Both the position numbers and the translations under genes were made by a program. The notes beneath the pieces are model-generated. The model made no database searches and was not told where the DNA came from. It was given only the letters and a program-made list of their open reading frames with translations. DNA of 64,000 nt from Triatoma infestans (lineage: Eukaryota > Arthropoda > Insecta > Hemiptera > Reduviidae): assembly GCA_011037195.1 (NCBI GenBank), contig JAAEAF010006600.1, forward strand, positions 1 to 64,000, read 5' to 3'. This document shows, piece by piece, positions 34,001 through 43,610 of the stretch; positions within the stretch are counted from its first letter, which is position 1, and every line of letters starts with the position of its first letter.

Positions 34001-35539
34001 ATCATTATCTATCTTATGCTTTGGTTTTTCCATTTCGGAGCTCCAGCCAGTTGTGGCATCCCTCTTGATTTGTTCAAGCAATCACACGTTCCTGCCCACC
34101 ATAATCGGTACAATTTTTGTAATTTTTCGTTTAGTGGTATGGTGGAATCACAGACTTACAGACATCCACCTATAAGTCATCTTAGTGGTCATGGGGGCGT
34201 AGCAGTATCTCTTGCCACTAGTACCACAGCATTACTTTAGAGAAGACAAGATCCGCCTACTCACCAGTAGCAAAGCTAAGGAAGGGGAATTGAGGAGTAG
34301 GCTCAATTGCAATAAAACAGACGGCGTTTTCTAAAGAAATATTATAGTATCTTAAACCTTGAAGAAGGCGGCAACACTCTACCGCCATAAGGCGGCATAA
34401 GGCGGCTTAGTCTGCCACGCCACTCCGCCCTATTAGCCTTACGCTAATAAAGTCCTTCCAGAATCTTTTGCTTTAATTAATACACCAGTGAATCGTGAAT
34501 GTAGTTTAATTATCTTACTATTATTCCATAAAATTTATTATAGGAGCCTTCTCCATAATATAGGGACCTTCTCCATAAACTGCCAACAATTAGCTTTCCG
34601 CACAAGTCGAAGGATGTTCCTTAATATCAATTTCTCAAATTCACCTAGCCACAATTTATCTCTCTTATTGATTACTTATTAATCGGGTTGAATTGGAATA
34701 TTGCACTACTTTGATCCTGTTCAATATTGCCCACGAAACTCAAGTTGTTTTGTGTCTCATTTTTTCCAGGTTTTGTTTAAAGGATCTGCGAGCATGACAA
34801 TGTCCAGAATCTCGTTCTTCAGTAAATTGTTTAATTAAAAAATAATAATAAATGCATTTATGATAAAGGAAAGAAGTAAATCTCAATTACAGCGCGCTCT
34901 CTAGGGATGCGTAAAAAAGGGTGCGCAGACAATAGTAAGAAGCGGTTTTTTTTTCCGGACTGTAACCTTATTAAAGGATAACCACATTGCCAGGTTATTT
35001 TCCTGGTTGAATACCAGGTCCCCCTCGAATTTCAGCTAGGTTACCTTGAAAAAAGCGACTATAAATTTCGATATGTGCCCCCCACTGTGCTAGTATTATA
35101 ATTTAGTATTATAATTTCCTTGGGGTGATTTTTTTTTTTTTTTTTACAGGCGCTTTGGGGAAATTTTATCCCCACAGGAGGTGGTTTGGTAGAAAACTGT
35201 GGGAGGTTTGGATGTTATGTGCGGAGGAAGGCTTGAAACTGACAGGAGTGAGGCCTCCCAGACATAATAACATAAATAATAAAAACAAAGAGGGGTTCGT
35301 TATGGTATTCTGGTGTTATATGTTTTATAGATTAGAGATTTGTTTTTGGTGTTACAATCCTTAAGCTGAATTGGAATTTTGGGATTCCGTAAGAAAGAAA
35401 TTGTATCCCAAATCAAGGAGAAAAGATACTTCAAATCACAGTGTCTTAAATCTTTTATAAATCTTTTAGTCTAGACGCACCTCATCTTGCCTCTCCAGTC
35501 CTTCTCCAATTTCCTTTTCCGCCATTGTTTAACTTCTGT
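34001..35539. other. Non-coding stretch, no gene recognised
   Basis: Contains a short AAGGCGGCAT repeat near 34383-34404. The open frames at 34016-34240 and 35125-35364 match nothing I know. Confidence 0.45.
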
Positions 35540-35720
35540 CAGTGCTACTTTATTGATATTTTTGTTTAAGTTCTTCACGATTTTCTCCAAAACGACTCCA
35601 AAGATTTTCTCGTATACTATATATATATATATATATATATCTATATATAGATATATATATAGTATACGATATATATATATATCGGAACAAATTTGAAGTT
35701 TAGGGAAAATTTGTCATCTA
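35540..35720 (+). repeat. Family A fragment expanded by an AT palindrome
   Basis: TTCTTCACGATTTTCTCCAA and AACGACTCCAAAGATTTTCT match unit 1. At the TATACTA site, where other copies read TATACTATCTACACAT, this copy has a long AT-rich palindrome. AACAAATTTGAAGTTTAGGG resumes after it. Confidence 0.6.
35611..35668. repeat. 58-bp AT-rich palindrome
   Basis: The arms read CGTATACTATATATATAT and ATATATATATAGTATACG around a CTATATATAG centre, so the whole segment can fold on itself. Confidence 0.9.
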
Positions 35721-36595
35721 TATATATAATTGTATTGACAGCGCAATAAGAAGTAAGTTGATATGGATTCAAAGTCCATCACTATTATCAAACTCGAACT
35801 CCAGAAGGAAAATTTAAAGCAGCAACCTAAATATTTGAATTGTCAAATTGCAAAATGATTTATTTATTTCTTAGATTTCCATTAGTTAATTAAATTAAAA
35901 GTATAAGATAGTACAAACATGAGGATTGTCTATTTATATGGATTTAGGTTTATTGTGTTTTCTATTTTAAGTTACATAAGTTCTGTTGTACTTAAGTTGT
36001 TAGTACTGTGTTCTCTGCAAGATGGAGTAAGAGCGACCAAACTTGTATCTAAGTCTAGCAATACAATAGTATATATACATATATATATTGTTAACAGAAG
36101 CAGCCTCTTTACTTATTAAGTTTGGAACTGTTTCAATCGAATTTCACGATCTCTGTGTATGACCGTGTGTGCGTATGTCGTGAAAATGGTTGTCATCCCT
36201 TGCTACTACAATTTGGCTTTGGTAAATCTTATTGGCTTTGACTACAAATAGAAATAATTGGAAAAGCGATTATTTTGGAATGAATTGTTTTGAATTAGAT
36301 TCAGCCAGAAGTGATTTAACCAAGGTTGGAATGGAAAGGAGTAAAAGGGCAATAGGGGAAAGTCCCACTGGTCAATAGATAGTTGGAATTCCTTTGTAAA
36401 CAGCACAACTAGGTCCCTCTGTCCGGGGAGACTCAGTAACAACTCAGCTAACTGCTCAAGCGATACAGTTATATCATTTTCAATAGTTTTTACCCCTCCC
36501 CCTCCGCCGCCAGTCTCAGTTTGTTGATTTTTCTTATTAATAAAGTGTTTGTCTCTTCTATATTTCAAATGATGTTTCTGGGAAACACATAAGAA
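35721..36595. other. Non-coding stretch, no gene recognised
   Basis: A 172-codon minus-strand open frame crosses 36242-36760 but reads through a CA-rich tract, a poly-Gly run and a family B end. I do not accept it as a gene. Confidence 0.5.
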
Positions 36596-36636
36596 AACAA
36601 ATCTGATGTGAAAAACTACACGAATTTCTCTTCTCC
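36596..36636 (-). repeat. Family B end fragment
   Basis: CAAATCTGATGTGAAAAACT followed by ACACGAATTTCTCTTCTCCT is a diverged match to the family B right end. Confidence 0.5.
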
Positions 36637-36769
36637 TGTTAAAATGACGAAATGACAAATTAGCTTTTAACTTCAAATTGCGCTCATTTGTTCTAACGTA
36701 AATATAAAGGTCTGGGTGGGTGGGGGTGTGTATGAGCTTGTGTGAGTGCGTGTGTATCAATGTTTCAAC

Positions 36770-37380
36770 AGAATATTTGAAAAATGAAAAGTCGCGGGAA
36801 GCTCAAACTTGATATTCCATTTAGGCTTTACCATCGCATCAGACACGCGGACGAATTCGGTCAAAGTCCATCAACCGGAAAAGCAACTTTACTCAATAGT
36901 TTTTGTGATTTTTTTTAAAACGGCTCCAATGATTTTCCGGAAAGTTGGTATACTATGTACACATCACTTTTATATGAAACATTTTCCCGAAAAAATTAAT
37001 TTTTGGGAAGTGGTGGGGGAAACTGTAGCGTCATACTTTTCTATAAAGTACCGGATCGTTTCAGTACATATATGTATATATGGTTTTACCATCTGCATAA
37101 TATTAATTCATATTTGAAACATTGATAAAAATTCCAAATTTGAAGAAAATCGGTTAACCGGAAGTGCGATTTTACAGAATAGGTTTTAAGTTTTTTGGAA
37201 TTTGCTCGGAAACAGTTACAACGATATTCGTTAAACCTGGATTGCTTGCCGCCTAGATAGAAACGTATCACCTTTGGTTTGAAACATTTTTCTGAAAAAT
37301 TGATTTTAGAGGGATATTGGAGGTCTGTCAGTTAGTTTGAATTTAAATTCGCACAAGCTTTCTTGGTTCTGATATAGAGT
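36770..37380 (+). repeat. Family A, best-preserved plus-strand dimer
   Basis: The order is AAGTCGCGGGAAGCTCAAAC, then unit 1 from CCATCAACCGGAAAAGC at 36867 to GAAAAAATTAATTTTTGGG. A spacer follows with GGTTTTACCATCTGCATAAT. Unit 2 runs from GGTTAACCGGAAGTGCG near 37151 to GAAAAATTGATTTTAGAGGG, then CAGTTAGTTTGAATTTAAAT and AAGCTTTCTTGGTTCTGATA. No coding frame. Confidence 0.85.
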
Positions 37381-38125
37381 GTGAAAGTAAATATTATCAT
37401 TTTAATTTCTAGAAACTTAGATCAAAGTTGCCACTGGTTGTGTGATCTAACGATTCAATTAATGCGTCTATCTGTGCACTATTTACTCTGCGCAGTTGCC
37501 ATGTCTTAACTTATTTACACAAAGGTTTCAATTGGTACTTCATCTAGGGCTTGCTAGAATACCTTTCATTGCTATAATTGTCAGTATAGCAAGCCCTTTC
37601 AAATGTCTGCCAGGAACTTTAAGCATTCAGCTTCACTCTCCTTCTCTCATTAATTCCTATTCAGAAAATCTCTATTATCAATTTGTATCGCTAAATGATC
37701 ACTCGCTATCATTCTAGCCTCATTGGAGAATTTGGGATATTGTTTTGAACGTACTGGTCTGCGTAATTGCTTAGCTATCTTGATCATGCCCTCCTAGAAA
37801 GAACGAGTTGGCCTCACAAAATGCAATTGAATGAAAATAAGGTTATTATAGGGAACTGGGATAATGAAACGGGGACTTCACTGGAAAGCACAGTACACAG
37901 GTCCAGGACAGACGAATGCACTTCCATCAAAGGACGTCAAGATATAAAATTAGAACTTTATTATTGCAGAATGGAACCTATGGAAGGAAGTTGTAGAAGA
38001 ACTTGTATGGAAGAACTGCTGGAAGAAAATCGGCTGAGAAATTTAGAGAATATGTTGGAAATGGACAGCGGGAGAACGGTGAGGAAATGTAACGAAGCGA
38101 AGATGTGAGAACACTGAGAGATGGG

Positions 38126-38250
38126 CGGAAGAATACCCGTCCCGGGGGAGGAGAACCCGGAGGGAGAAGAACTGGCCATTTCTTCAGGGATCTAGATGTC
38201 TTTGCGGGTATTTCAGTGTAACTACACGAATATTCATACACAACACCTTA
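38126..38250 (+). repeat. Direct repeat D, copy 1
   Basis: GGAAGAATACCCGTCCCGGG ... GCCATTTCTTCAGGGATCTA ... CATACACAACACCTTAGGC; homologous to 38445-38575. Confidence 0.65.
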
Positions 38251-38444
38251 GGCATGCTGGGATAATTGATGTATAAACTAGTCGGGTTTAATTAGCTACC
38301 TTAATTTTTAGCTACCTAAAGAGGAAGACAAAAGATATCAATTCAGAATATTAGTGCAGAATCAAACCTAAGGAAGTTATAAATTTGTTTGGAACAGAGA
38401 AATAGGCTATACCTAGTTTGGGGAATAAAGCCTAGGTGGTCAGA

Positions 38445-38575
38445 GGATACCCGTCCAGAGGGAAGTTGACTAGCCACTTCTTCAGGGGATCTTGACGTCG
38501 TAGCAGATTTTCCTGCCTGTAATTTACGAGTCATTCTTACACAACACCTATAGGACCAGAAAGGCGATTGCTCTT
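38445..38575 (+). repeat. Direct repeat D, copy 2
   Basis: GAGGATACCCGTCCAGAGGG ... GCCACTTCTTCAGGGGATCT ... TTCTTACACAACACCTATAGG; same order as copy 1 with small length differences. Confidence 0.65.
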
Positions 38576-39298
38576 GCATACAAATATTTGCATTACATGC
38601 TCATGCATTACAAATCATAATATGGGCGAGCTCACCAAGAACTTTACACATAGAGATTACAGGTAAATATGTTATTCATAAATCTTGGTAGAGTCGCGGT
38701 TTCAGTCTTCTAGATTGAGTAGGTTCCCCTATGTTGTAGTGGGACGTTGAGGATAGTGTGTGAAGTGTGAGGAAGAAGTTGCCTGTTATTTAGTCATGAG
38801 TGTGTGAATATCTGTAATGTCTAGTTCTCTGTGTATTTGTGTGTTTCTGGTGAACCATGGGGCTCTTAAAGCAATTCGGAGTACTTTGTTTTGAAATGTC
38901 TGAAGCCGTTTCGTCAGTGTGTTGCTGGCAGTTATCCAGACTGGACAAGCGTATGTCAACAGAGGTCTGAGTAGCATCTTATAAAGAAGTACTGTACAGG
39001 AGTGTTTCAGTGGCGTGTTTCTGTTTATAAGTGGATATAACTGTTTCAGTTGGCTGAATGCTTGTTGTAGTTTGTTGTTAATGTGTAGTCTCCAGGTGAG
39101 TCTTGTGTCAAGGATTACACCAAGATAGCGCACTCCCTTGGTCCTTCAGTTTCCAGGGTATTTTTTTGGTTTAGTTTTAGTCGCCGAAGGTCTTCATTTT
39201 GAAATCTCCGAAGAGAAAAAAATTTTGCTTCTGTTTTAGTGATGTCGAGACGTAGCTTCCATTTTTGGAACCATTTTGTAATGATGTATATAGTTGTT

Positions 39299-39512
39299 GT
39301 GGTGGTTGGTTCCGCAGAGCTGGAAAGCATCAGAGACATTTTCCATGGTAGCCTGCTTCATTTTGTTTGTGAGACACTCTGAGTGTGAAACTAAGTTTAC
39401 TCTATACGAGTCTGTGTGGCACACTGTCTGAAAAACGCATCCTGAAGATGGGCGAACGCCCGAAACCGGTCGATGACCACAAAATGAAGCAGGCTACCAC
39501 GGAAAATGTCTC
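39299..39512. mobile_element. 214-bp hairpin insertion with hammerhead-like core
   Basis: Thirty-eight-base inverted arms lie at 39328-39365 and 39480-39517 with one mismatch (CATCAGAGACATTTTCC... against ...GGAAAATGTCTCTGATG). The segment is bordered by a 17-bp imperfect direct repeat, TGATGTATATAGTTGTT at 39282 and TGATGTCTATAGTTGTT at 39513. The Jockey protein resumes on each side, so this is an insertion. Next to the right arm is CTGAAGA, T, GGGC-GAAC-GCCC, GAAAC. It could be a short Penelope-like/terminon-type insertion or a foldback MITE. Confidence 0.6.
39438..39475 (+). ncRNA. Candidate hammerhead-like ribozyme motif
   Basis: CATC precedes CTGAAGA; a perfect GGGC-GAAC-GCCC stem-loop follows, then GAAACCGGTC and GATG. 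CATC pairs with GATG (stem I), GGGC with GCCC (stem II), and ACCGGT is a tiny self-paired stem III before the cleavable C. This is the type I layout reported for Penelope-like retroelements. One extra T between CTGAAGA and stem II departs from the strict core, so activity is uncertain. Confidence 0.35.
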
Positions 39513-41369
39513 TGATGTCTATAGTTGTTTGTAAGTCAGTGATGCTTTGGTCAATGTTGTCGTTAGTTGAGGCTATCAAGTGTCATCTGCGTATGTAGCT
39601 AAAGTGGCTGAAGTTGGCTCAGGTATGTCCGAACAGTAAAGGTTAAAGAGTATAAGGCTGATGATTGCTTCTTGCGGCAGTCCCGCGAGAATTTGGCGTC
39701 TAGTACTATATGTGTTGTTGACTCTTCCCTGAAATGTTCTGTCTCTTAAAAAAGGGTCTTATGATTTGAGTAATATAGTCAGGTGCGTTTGTGTATCTGA
39801 GTTTGTAGAGTAGTCCTGAGTGCCAAACTGTGTCGAATGCAGCGGCTACGTCTAGAAATATCGCTGCAGTATGTTTCCTTTTTTTAAAGTTGTGTACTAT
39901 GTATTCTGTAATTCTCTTAATTTGATGTACTGGTGAGTGTTTTTGTCTGAATCCGAATTGATGTGGTGGAATTGCGTTTGCGTCAGTCAGATGTTTAACA
40001 GTCGTCTATAGATTATTTTCTCAAATATTTTTGAGAGAGAGTTTAGTAGACTAATAGGTCGATAGCTATTCGGATCGTTTTTTGGTTTACCGGCTTTGTG
40101 GATTACTATTACTGCATTCTTCCATTTTCTAGGAAAGTAACCCATTCGGAGGCATGCATTAAAGATTGCGGTTAAGAAGGCGATACCTTTCGGAGGTAGA
40201 TTTTTTAAAAGAATGTTTGGCAGTGATCATTAAGAAGTCTTTTAGTTTCTTTCCAGAGACAAGAGTCACCCGGAGTTAAACCCTCTAAGTAAGATCTGTA
40301 TCTGGAGATTCTGTGATTGTCAAGTTCCCATTTGATTCGTCTAGCTCTTCGGTTGAAGTGAGTCTTGTCTGACGGGTTCCTAGTCCTCTGCCGTACTTTT
40401 CGAATTCTGTTTTTTTCATAATTAGGTTGAGTGGGTGTCCTGGTAGCCAGTTATGTCTGTAATTGTTATTCTGTCTTCTGTGAGTAGAGTTGTGTACAGC
40501 TGTGTGAATTATCTGTGTGAATAGGTCTAGCGATGTGTCGATGTCGTCAGTGATTCCGAAATGTTTGGGTATAGTCAGAAGTTTGGCAAAATGATGTCTG
40601 AATGTTTCCCATTCTATCTTTCCAGTTATTAGTTTTGGCTGTGGTTCACTGCGCTGTAGGTGTGAGTGAAACCTGCATAATACTGGAAGGTGGTCAGAGT
40701 CTAGTTCACTTATTGAATCCAAATATATTGGAATATTAATATTGTGTAACAGTGCGATGTCCAGTATGTCAGGTTGATGACTGCGTGCAGAGGGTTAGAA
40801 TGTTGGTTCTTCGGGAGCTGAGATTGTTGTCTGTCGCTGTCAGTAGTCTGGTATCGTTGTTATTAGTCGTTCGACATCCCCAGTATGTGTGTTTGCTATT
40901 AAGGTCGCCTAGTAATAATGTGCTGTTTTGTGTGAAAATTCTTTGAAGGTCTTCTTGTAATAGTCTAAAGTTAGGTTTCAAGTACGCAGATATAATGATT
41001 AGTGGTCCAGTGTCTGTGCCGACTTAGGTAGCTACTGCCTCGAGGTTGTCCAGTGGAGGTGGAGGAAATTCATGATTTTTAATGGTCCTTTTCACGCAGA
41101 GAGCGACTCCAACTGAATCAGCTGCGGTACTGTCTGTCAGTGCGGTAGGTGGTATAACCTGATAGTTTAAGTCGGTCAGTGCTGGTGAGATGTGTTTCAG
41201 TGATACATCCTATGTCTATATTATATCTAGTGTGGAAGTCGTAGAACATAGATATTCGTATTTTTATTCCGTTGGCATTCCAGTTTACCGGTGATAAGTT
41301 ATGTGAGAGAGCTGTCTAAGGTTCATGGTTAGGAAAAAGGACAGTCTGAATCAAGTTAGTAAGTTACTG

Positions 41370-42590
41370 TCATAGGTGAGGAATTGTAGGAGTGATTATT
41401 TGCAGGAGAAGGTCTTTTATAAGAGTGATTACAGGAGTATTAGAATCTGAAGAGATGTTGGTGGAGTCTTGTCGTGTCGGCTTGCTTATTTTTCTTCTTT
41501 GGGTCCAGTAGTTAGGTACTGAATCGGGGGGATTATTTACCTTCAAATCCTGTTTAATTTGTGCGGCTTGTTGAGTGTTCATTCTGGTTGGACTGTCATG
41601 AAAGAGGGTCTTATTTTCAGATGCGTTATGTTTTGCATGGCGTATTTTCTTCTTATCGATTAAATTAGTTAATGTTTCACAACGGCTATAGCTGGCAACA
41701 TGATCTCTCTTGCAGTTAATACATTTAGGAGTATGGAGCTGGCGGTGTGGGCAGACTGAGAAATGGTGATCGCCTGCGCATTTTACGCACTAGGATCAAG
41801 CCGGCAGTAGTTTTTTGTGTGTCCAAATTGCTGGCAGTTAGTGCTTTGTGGAATAAGGCTTGATTTCTTTCTGGGTTCTACAGTATATTCGCTGAATAGT
41901 AAAGACGTGTTAGTTGGAATATAGCTTACCTTCGATCGTTATTTTCTAAGATGACTGCACATAAAGGCGTTGGAACAGGTGGTTTGTACTTTTTATTCAA
42001 TAATCTGGTTACAGAGATACTGGATAATTTTCTTGCAGTTCTTCTAGTATTTCCTTGTCTTGGACTGAATATGGAATGCCTCTTATAATGACCGATAATT
42101 TTCTGTCCTCGGGGTTTAAGAATGTAAAATAGTGCTATTGTCATCATAAAATTTTGTTAGTTTCCTGAAATCTTCTGAATTTTTGACCATTATTTTTAAT
42201 TTATTTTTGCAGAGTTAAGTTTCGAAAGATGAGCCAGTGCTGTTTTTAATTTCTTGAATAATTGTCTGATAATTATCTGTACCCATTCTAAATATTTGTG
42301 GTATTTTTATTGATTTATTTGTTGCACTATTAGTTTGCTGTTCGTTCATTCTAGGTCACATGAGGGTGCGAATTTATTATGAGTTGGAATTTGTGGTAGG
42401 TTATAAACATATTGTTAGTAGGCAATGTTAATTGGTCGATCTGCATTTTTTCTTTTTCAAATGAGGTTAGCCTTGGTTTACTTTTTGAATTTAATTTCGG
42501 AATACCTGTTAATTGTTCGATTTTGAGTTTTTCGAGAACTATAGGAGGAGTATACACACTTTCTTTAATATTTTCTTGATACTCTTCCAA
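41370..42590 (-). pseudogene. Jockey-type Gag (ORF1), broken
   Basis: ORF1 proteins of this type bind the element RNA and help to target it. Minus-strand fragments read KIPQIFRMGTDNYQTIIQEI near 42300 and NYRSLIRGIPYSVQDKEILE near 42090. They lead into three zinc knuckles: CQQFGHTKNYC, CVKCAGDHHFSVCP and CINCKRDHVASYSRC (41690-41850). The GDH spacing of the second knuckle is typical of Jockey Gag. Stops and at least two shifts interrupt it, one of them close to 41790. An upstream segment at 42351-42590 is open and probably the N-terminus, but I recognise no motif in it. Confidence 0.8.
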
Positions 42591-42600
42591 AGCTTCTTGT

Positions 42601-42816
42601 GCCCAATTGCTTACAGCTTCTGTTGCTCATTTTAACGAATGTGCTGGGTGTTTTCTTTCTTGTCCCTTTTTCGAGGAACGCTTTTTTTTGCTTTTAATTT
42701 TCACTTCTATAAACTTCCTAATTTACTTAATAGAGCTTTTTGTTTTTGGCGATTAAACTTAAAAGTTTCACTTAGCTAGCGATCAGCTGATCTCCGAAAA
42801 TTTCCTTAAAATAGCA
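42601..42816. other. Short unassigned stretch
   Basis: Possibly the 5' untranslated part of the Jockey-clade element (it continues upstream of the Gag frame); not provable here. Confidence 0.35.
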
Positions 42817-43085
42817 ACAATGTTTAGTTGGGCTGGCCATAAATATGGTGGAGGGGAGTTTACCTGAGCGGCCTTATGTGTAGCGCTCTATATCAAACCC
42901 AACAAAGCTTGTACAAATTTAAATTTACACTAACTGACAGGACCTGCAATACACCTCTAAAATCAAGTGATTCAGAAAAATGTTTCTAAAAGTGATACCC
43001 ATCCAACAAGCAGACCACCAAGTTTTAAAAAAATCGTTGTAACTGTTTCCGTGAAAAATCAAAAACCTATTCTGTAAAATCGCAC
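42817..43085 (-). repeat. Family A, left half, split by LINE-a
   Basis: It starts ACAATGTTTAGTTGGGCTGG, the same inner boundary as at 7540. It proceeds through AAGCTTGTACAAATTTAAAT and CCTATTCTGTAAAATCGCAC. The repeat stops at the T tail of LINE-a and resumes at 56158. Confidence 0.85.
43077..43085. repeat. Target-site duplication of LINE-a, left copy
   Basis: AAATCGCAC here and at 56158-56166. Up to three further T bases are shared but cannot be told apart from the T tail. Confidence 0.85.
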
Positions 43086-43289
43086 TTTTTTTTTTTTTTT
43101 TTTTGGCATAGGTTGCTCACCATTCAGCCAAATAAATATATAATTGAACTGACTAAGCTCATACAAGCATACTCTAACCTATCAACACATTCTCGCTGAT
43201 AAATACAAACATTCCAATAAATACAAACGACCTAAGATCTACACCTAACCAGAAACAACTACACTCTACATTCATACCAACTTTCACAC

Positions 43290-43323
43290 GGTGGAGTGGA
43301 GTACTCGATATTCCTCGCACCCC
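43290..43323 (-). repeat. LINE-a 3'UTR motif, copy 1
   Basis: On the minus strand GGGGTGCGAGGAATATCGAG then TACTCCACTCCACC. It is the counterpart of 54949-54979 in LINE-b. Confidence 0.85.
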
Positions 43324-43500
43324 TTCGTACCTAGTCTAGAGTTAAAAACTATTTACAGTATTCACTATTTACAAATACATAACTATTTACAAGAAGAGAA
43401 AAAAAAAAAAATTAAATAAAAATAAAAAATAAAAAAAAAAGGAAAGAAAAAGAACAAAAAAGTAAAATTGAAATTATGTACATATTTATTTACATAAAAG

Positions 43501-43532
43501 GGGATGGGGTACTCGATATTCCACCACCCCCC
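43501..43532 (-). repeat. LINE-a 3'UTR motif, copy 2
   Basis: On the minus strand GGGGGGTGGTGGAATATCGA then GTACCCCATCCC. It is the counterpart of 54517-54547 in LINE-b, with one base missing from the GAGTACTCC centre. Confidence 0.8.
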
Positions 43533-43610
43533 ATAACACTTATCCTAAAGCATTCATACCACGATCAAGCTAATAAATACATTCATTCACATTCATACTT
43601 CTTAGTCAGT

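Larger units (their letters stand above)
37381..38639. other. Unassigned stretch with one dispersed direct repeat pair
   Basis: No gene recognised. Segments 37960-38260 and 38360-38580 share GATACCCGTCC/GAATACCCGTCC, GGAAGTTG, GCCATTTCTTCAGGGATCT/GCCACTTCTTCAGGGGATCT and TCATACACAACACCT/TCTTACACAACACCT in the same order. A 113-codon frame over 37767-38108 spans the first copy and matches nothing I recognise. Confidence 0.5.
38786..41310 (-). pseudogene. Jockey-clade endonuclease/reverse transcriptase, broken
   Basis: This encoded the polymerase that copies the element RNA into the genome. From the 5' side the fragments include LLLGDLNSKHTYWGCRTTN (endonuclease Asp/Asn motif) and LDSDHLPVLCRF (Ser-Asp-His motif). 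Reverse transcriptase fragments are GKPKNDPNSYRPISLL, PHQFGFRQKHSP, IFLDVAAAFDTVWH and the catalytic ATYADDT near 39580. The C-terminal end is RYLGVILDTRLTWRLHINNK ... LLTYACPVWITASNTL ... LQTFQNKVLRIALRAPWFTR. The last block is characteristic of the Jockey clade. Stops and frameshifts are too many to count reliably, and a hairpin insertion splits the region after YADD. Inactive. Confidence 0.88.
38640..42600 (-). mobile_element. Jockey-clade LINE, heavily decayed
   Basis: On the minus strand the order is a Gag-like ORF1 (about 42590-41370), then endonuclease (about 41300-40285), then reverse transcriptase (about 40260-38786). This is the standard two-ORF layout without RNase H. Many stops and frameshifts cut all domains. 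A 0.2-kb insertion sits inside the reverse transcriptase at 39299-39512. Confidence 0.9.

Noticed and set aside
36242..36760. 172-codon minus-strand open frame, the longest outside the mobile elements
   Set aside because: It crosses a CA-rich tract, a poly-Gly run from a C-rich stretch and a family B end. No domain, and nothing suggests splicing or conservation.
37690..37760. Minus-strand fragment YPKFSNEARMIASDHLA, faintly like a retroelement Gag helix
   Set aside because: Only about 20 codons long, with stops on both sides and no neighbouring Gag motif.
37767..38108. 113-codon acidic/basic open frame
   Set aside because: It overlaps direct repeat D, whose second copy does not keep the frame. 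No known family.
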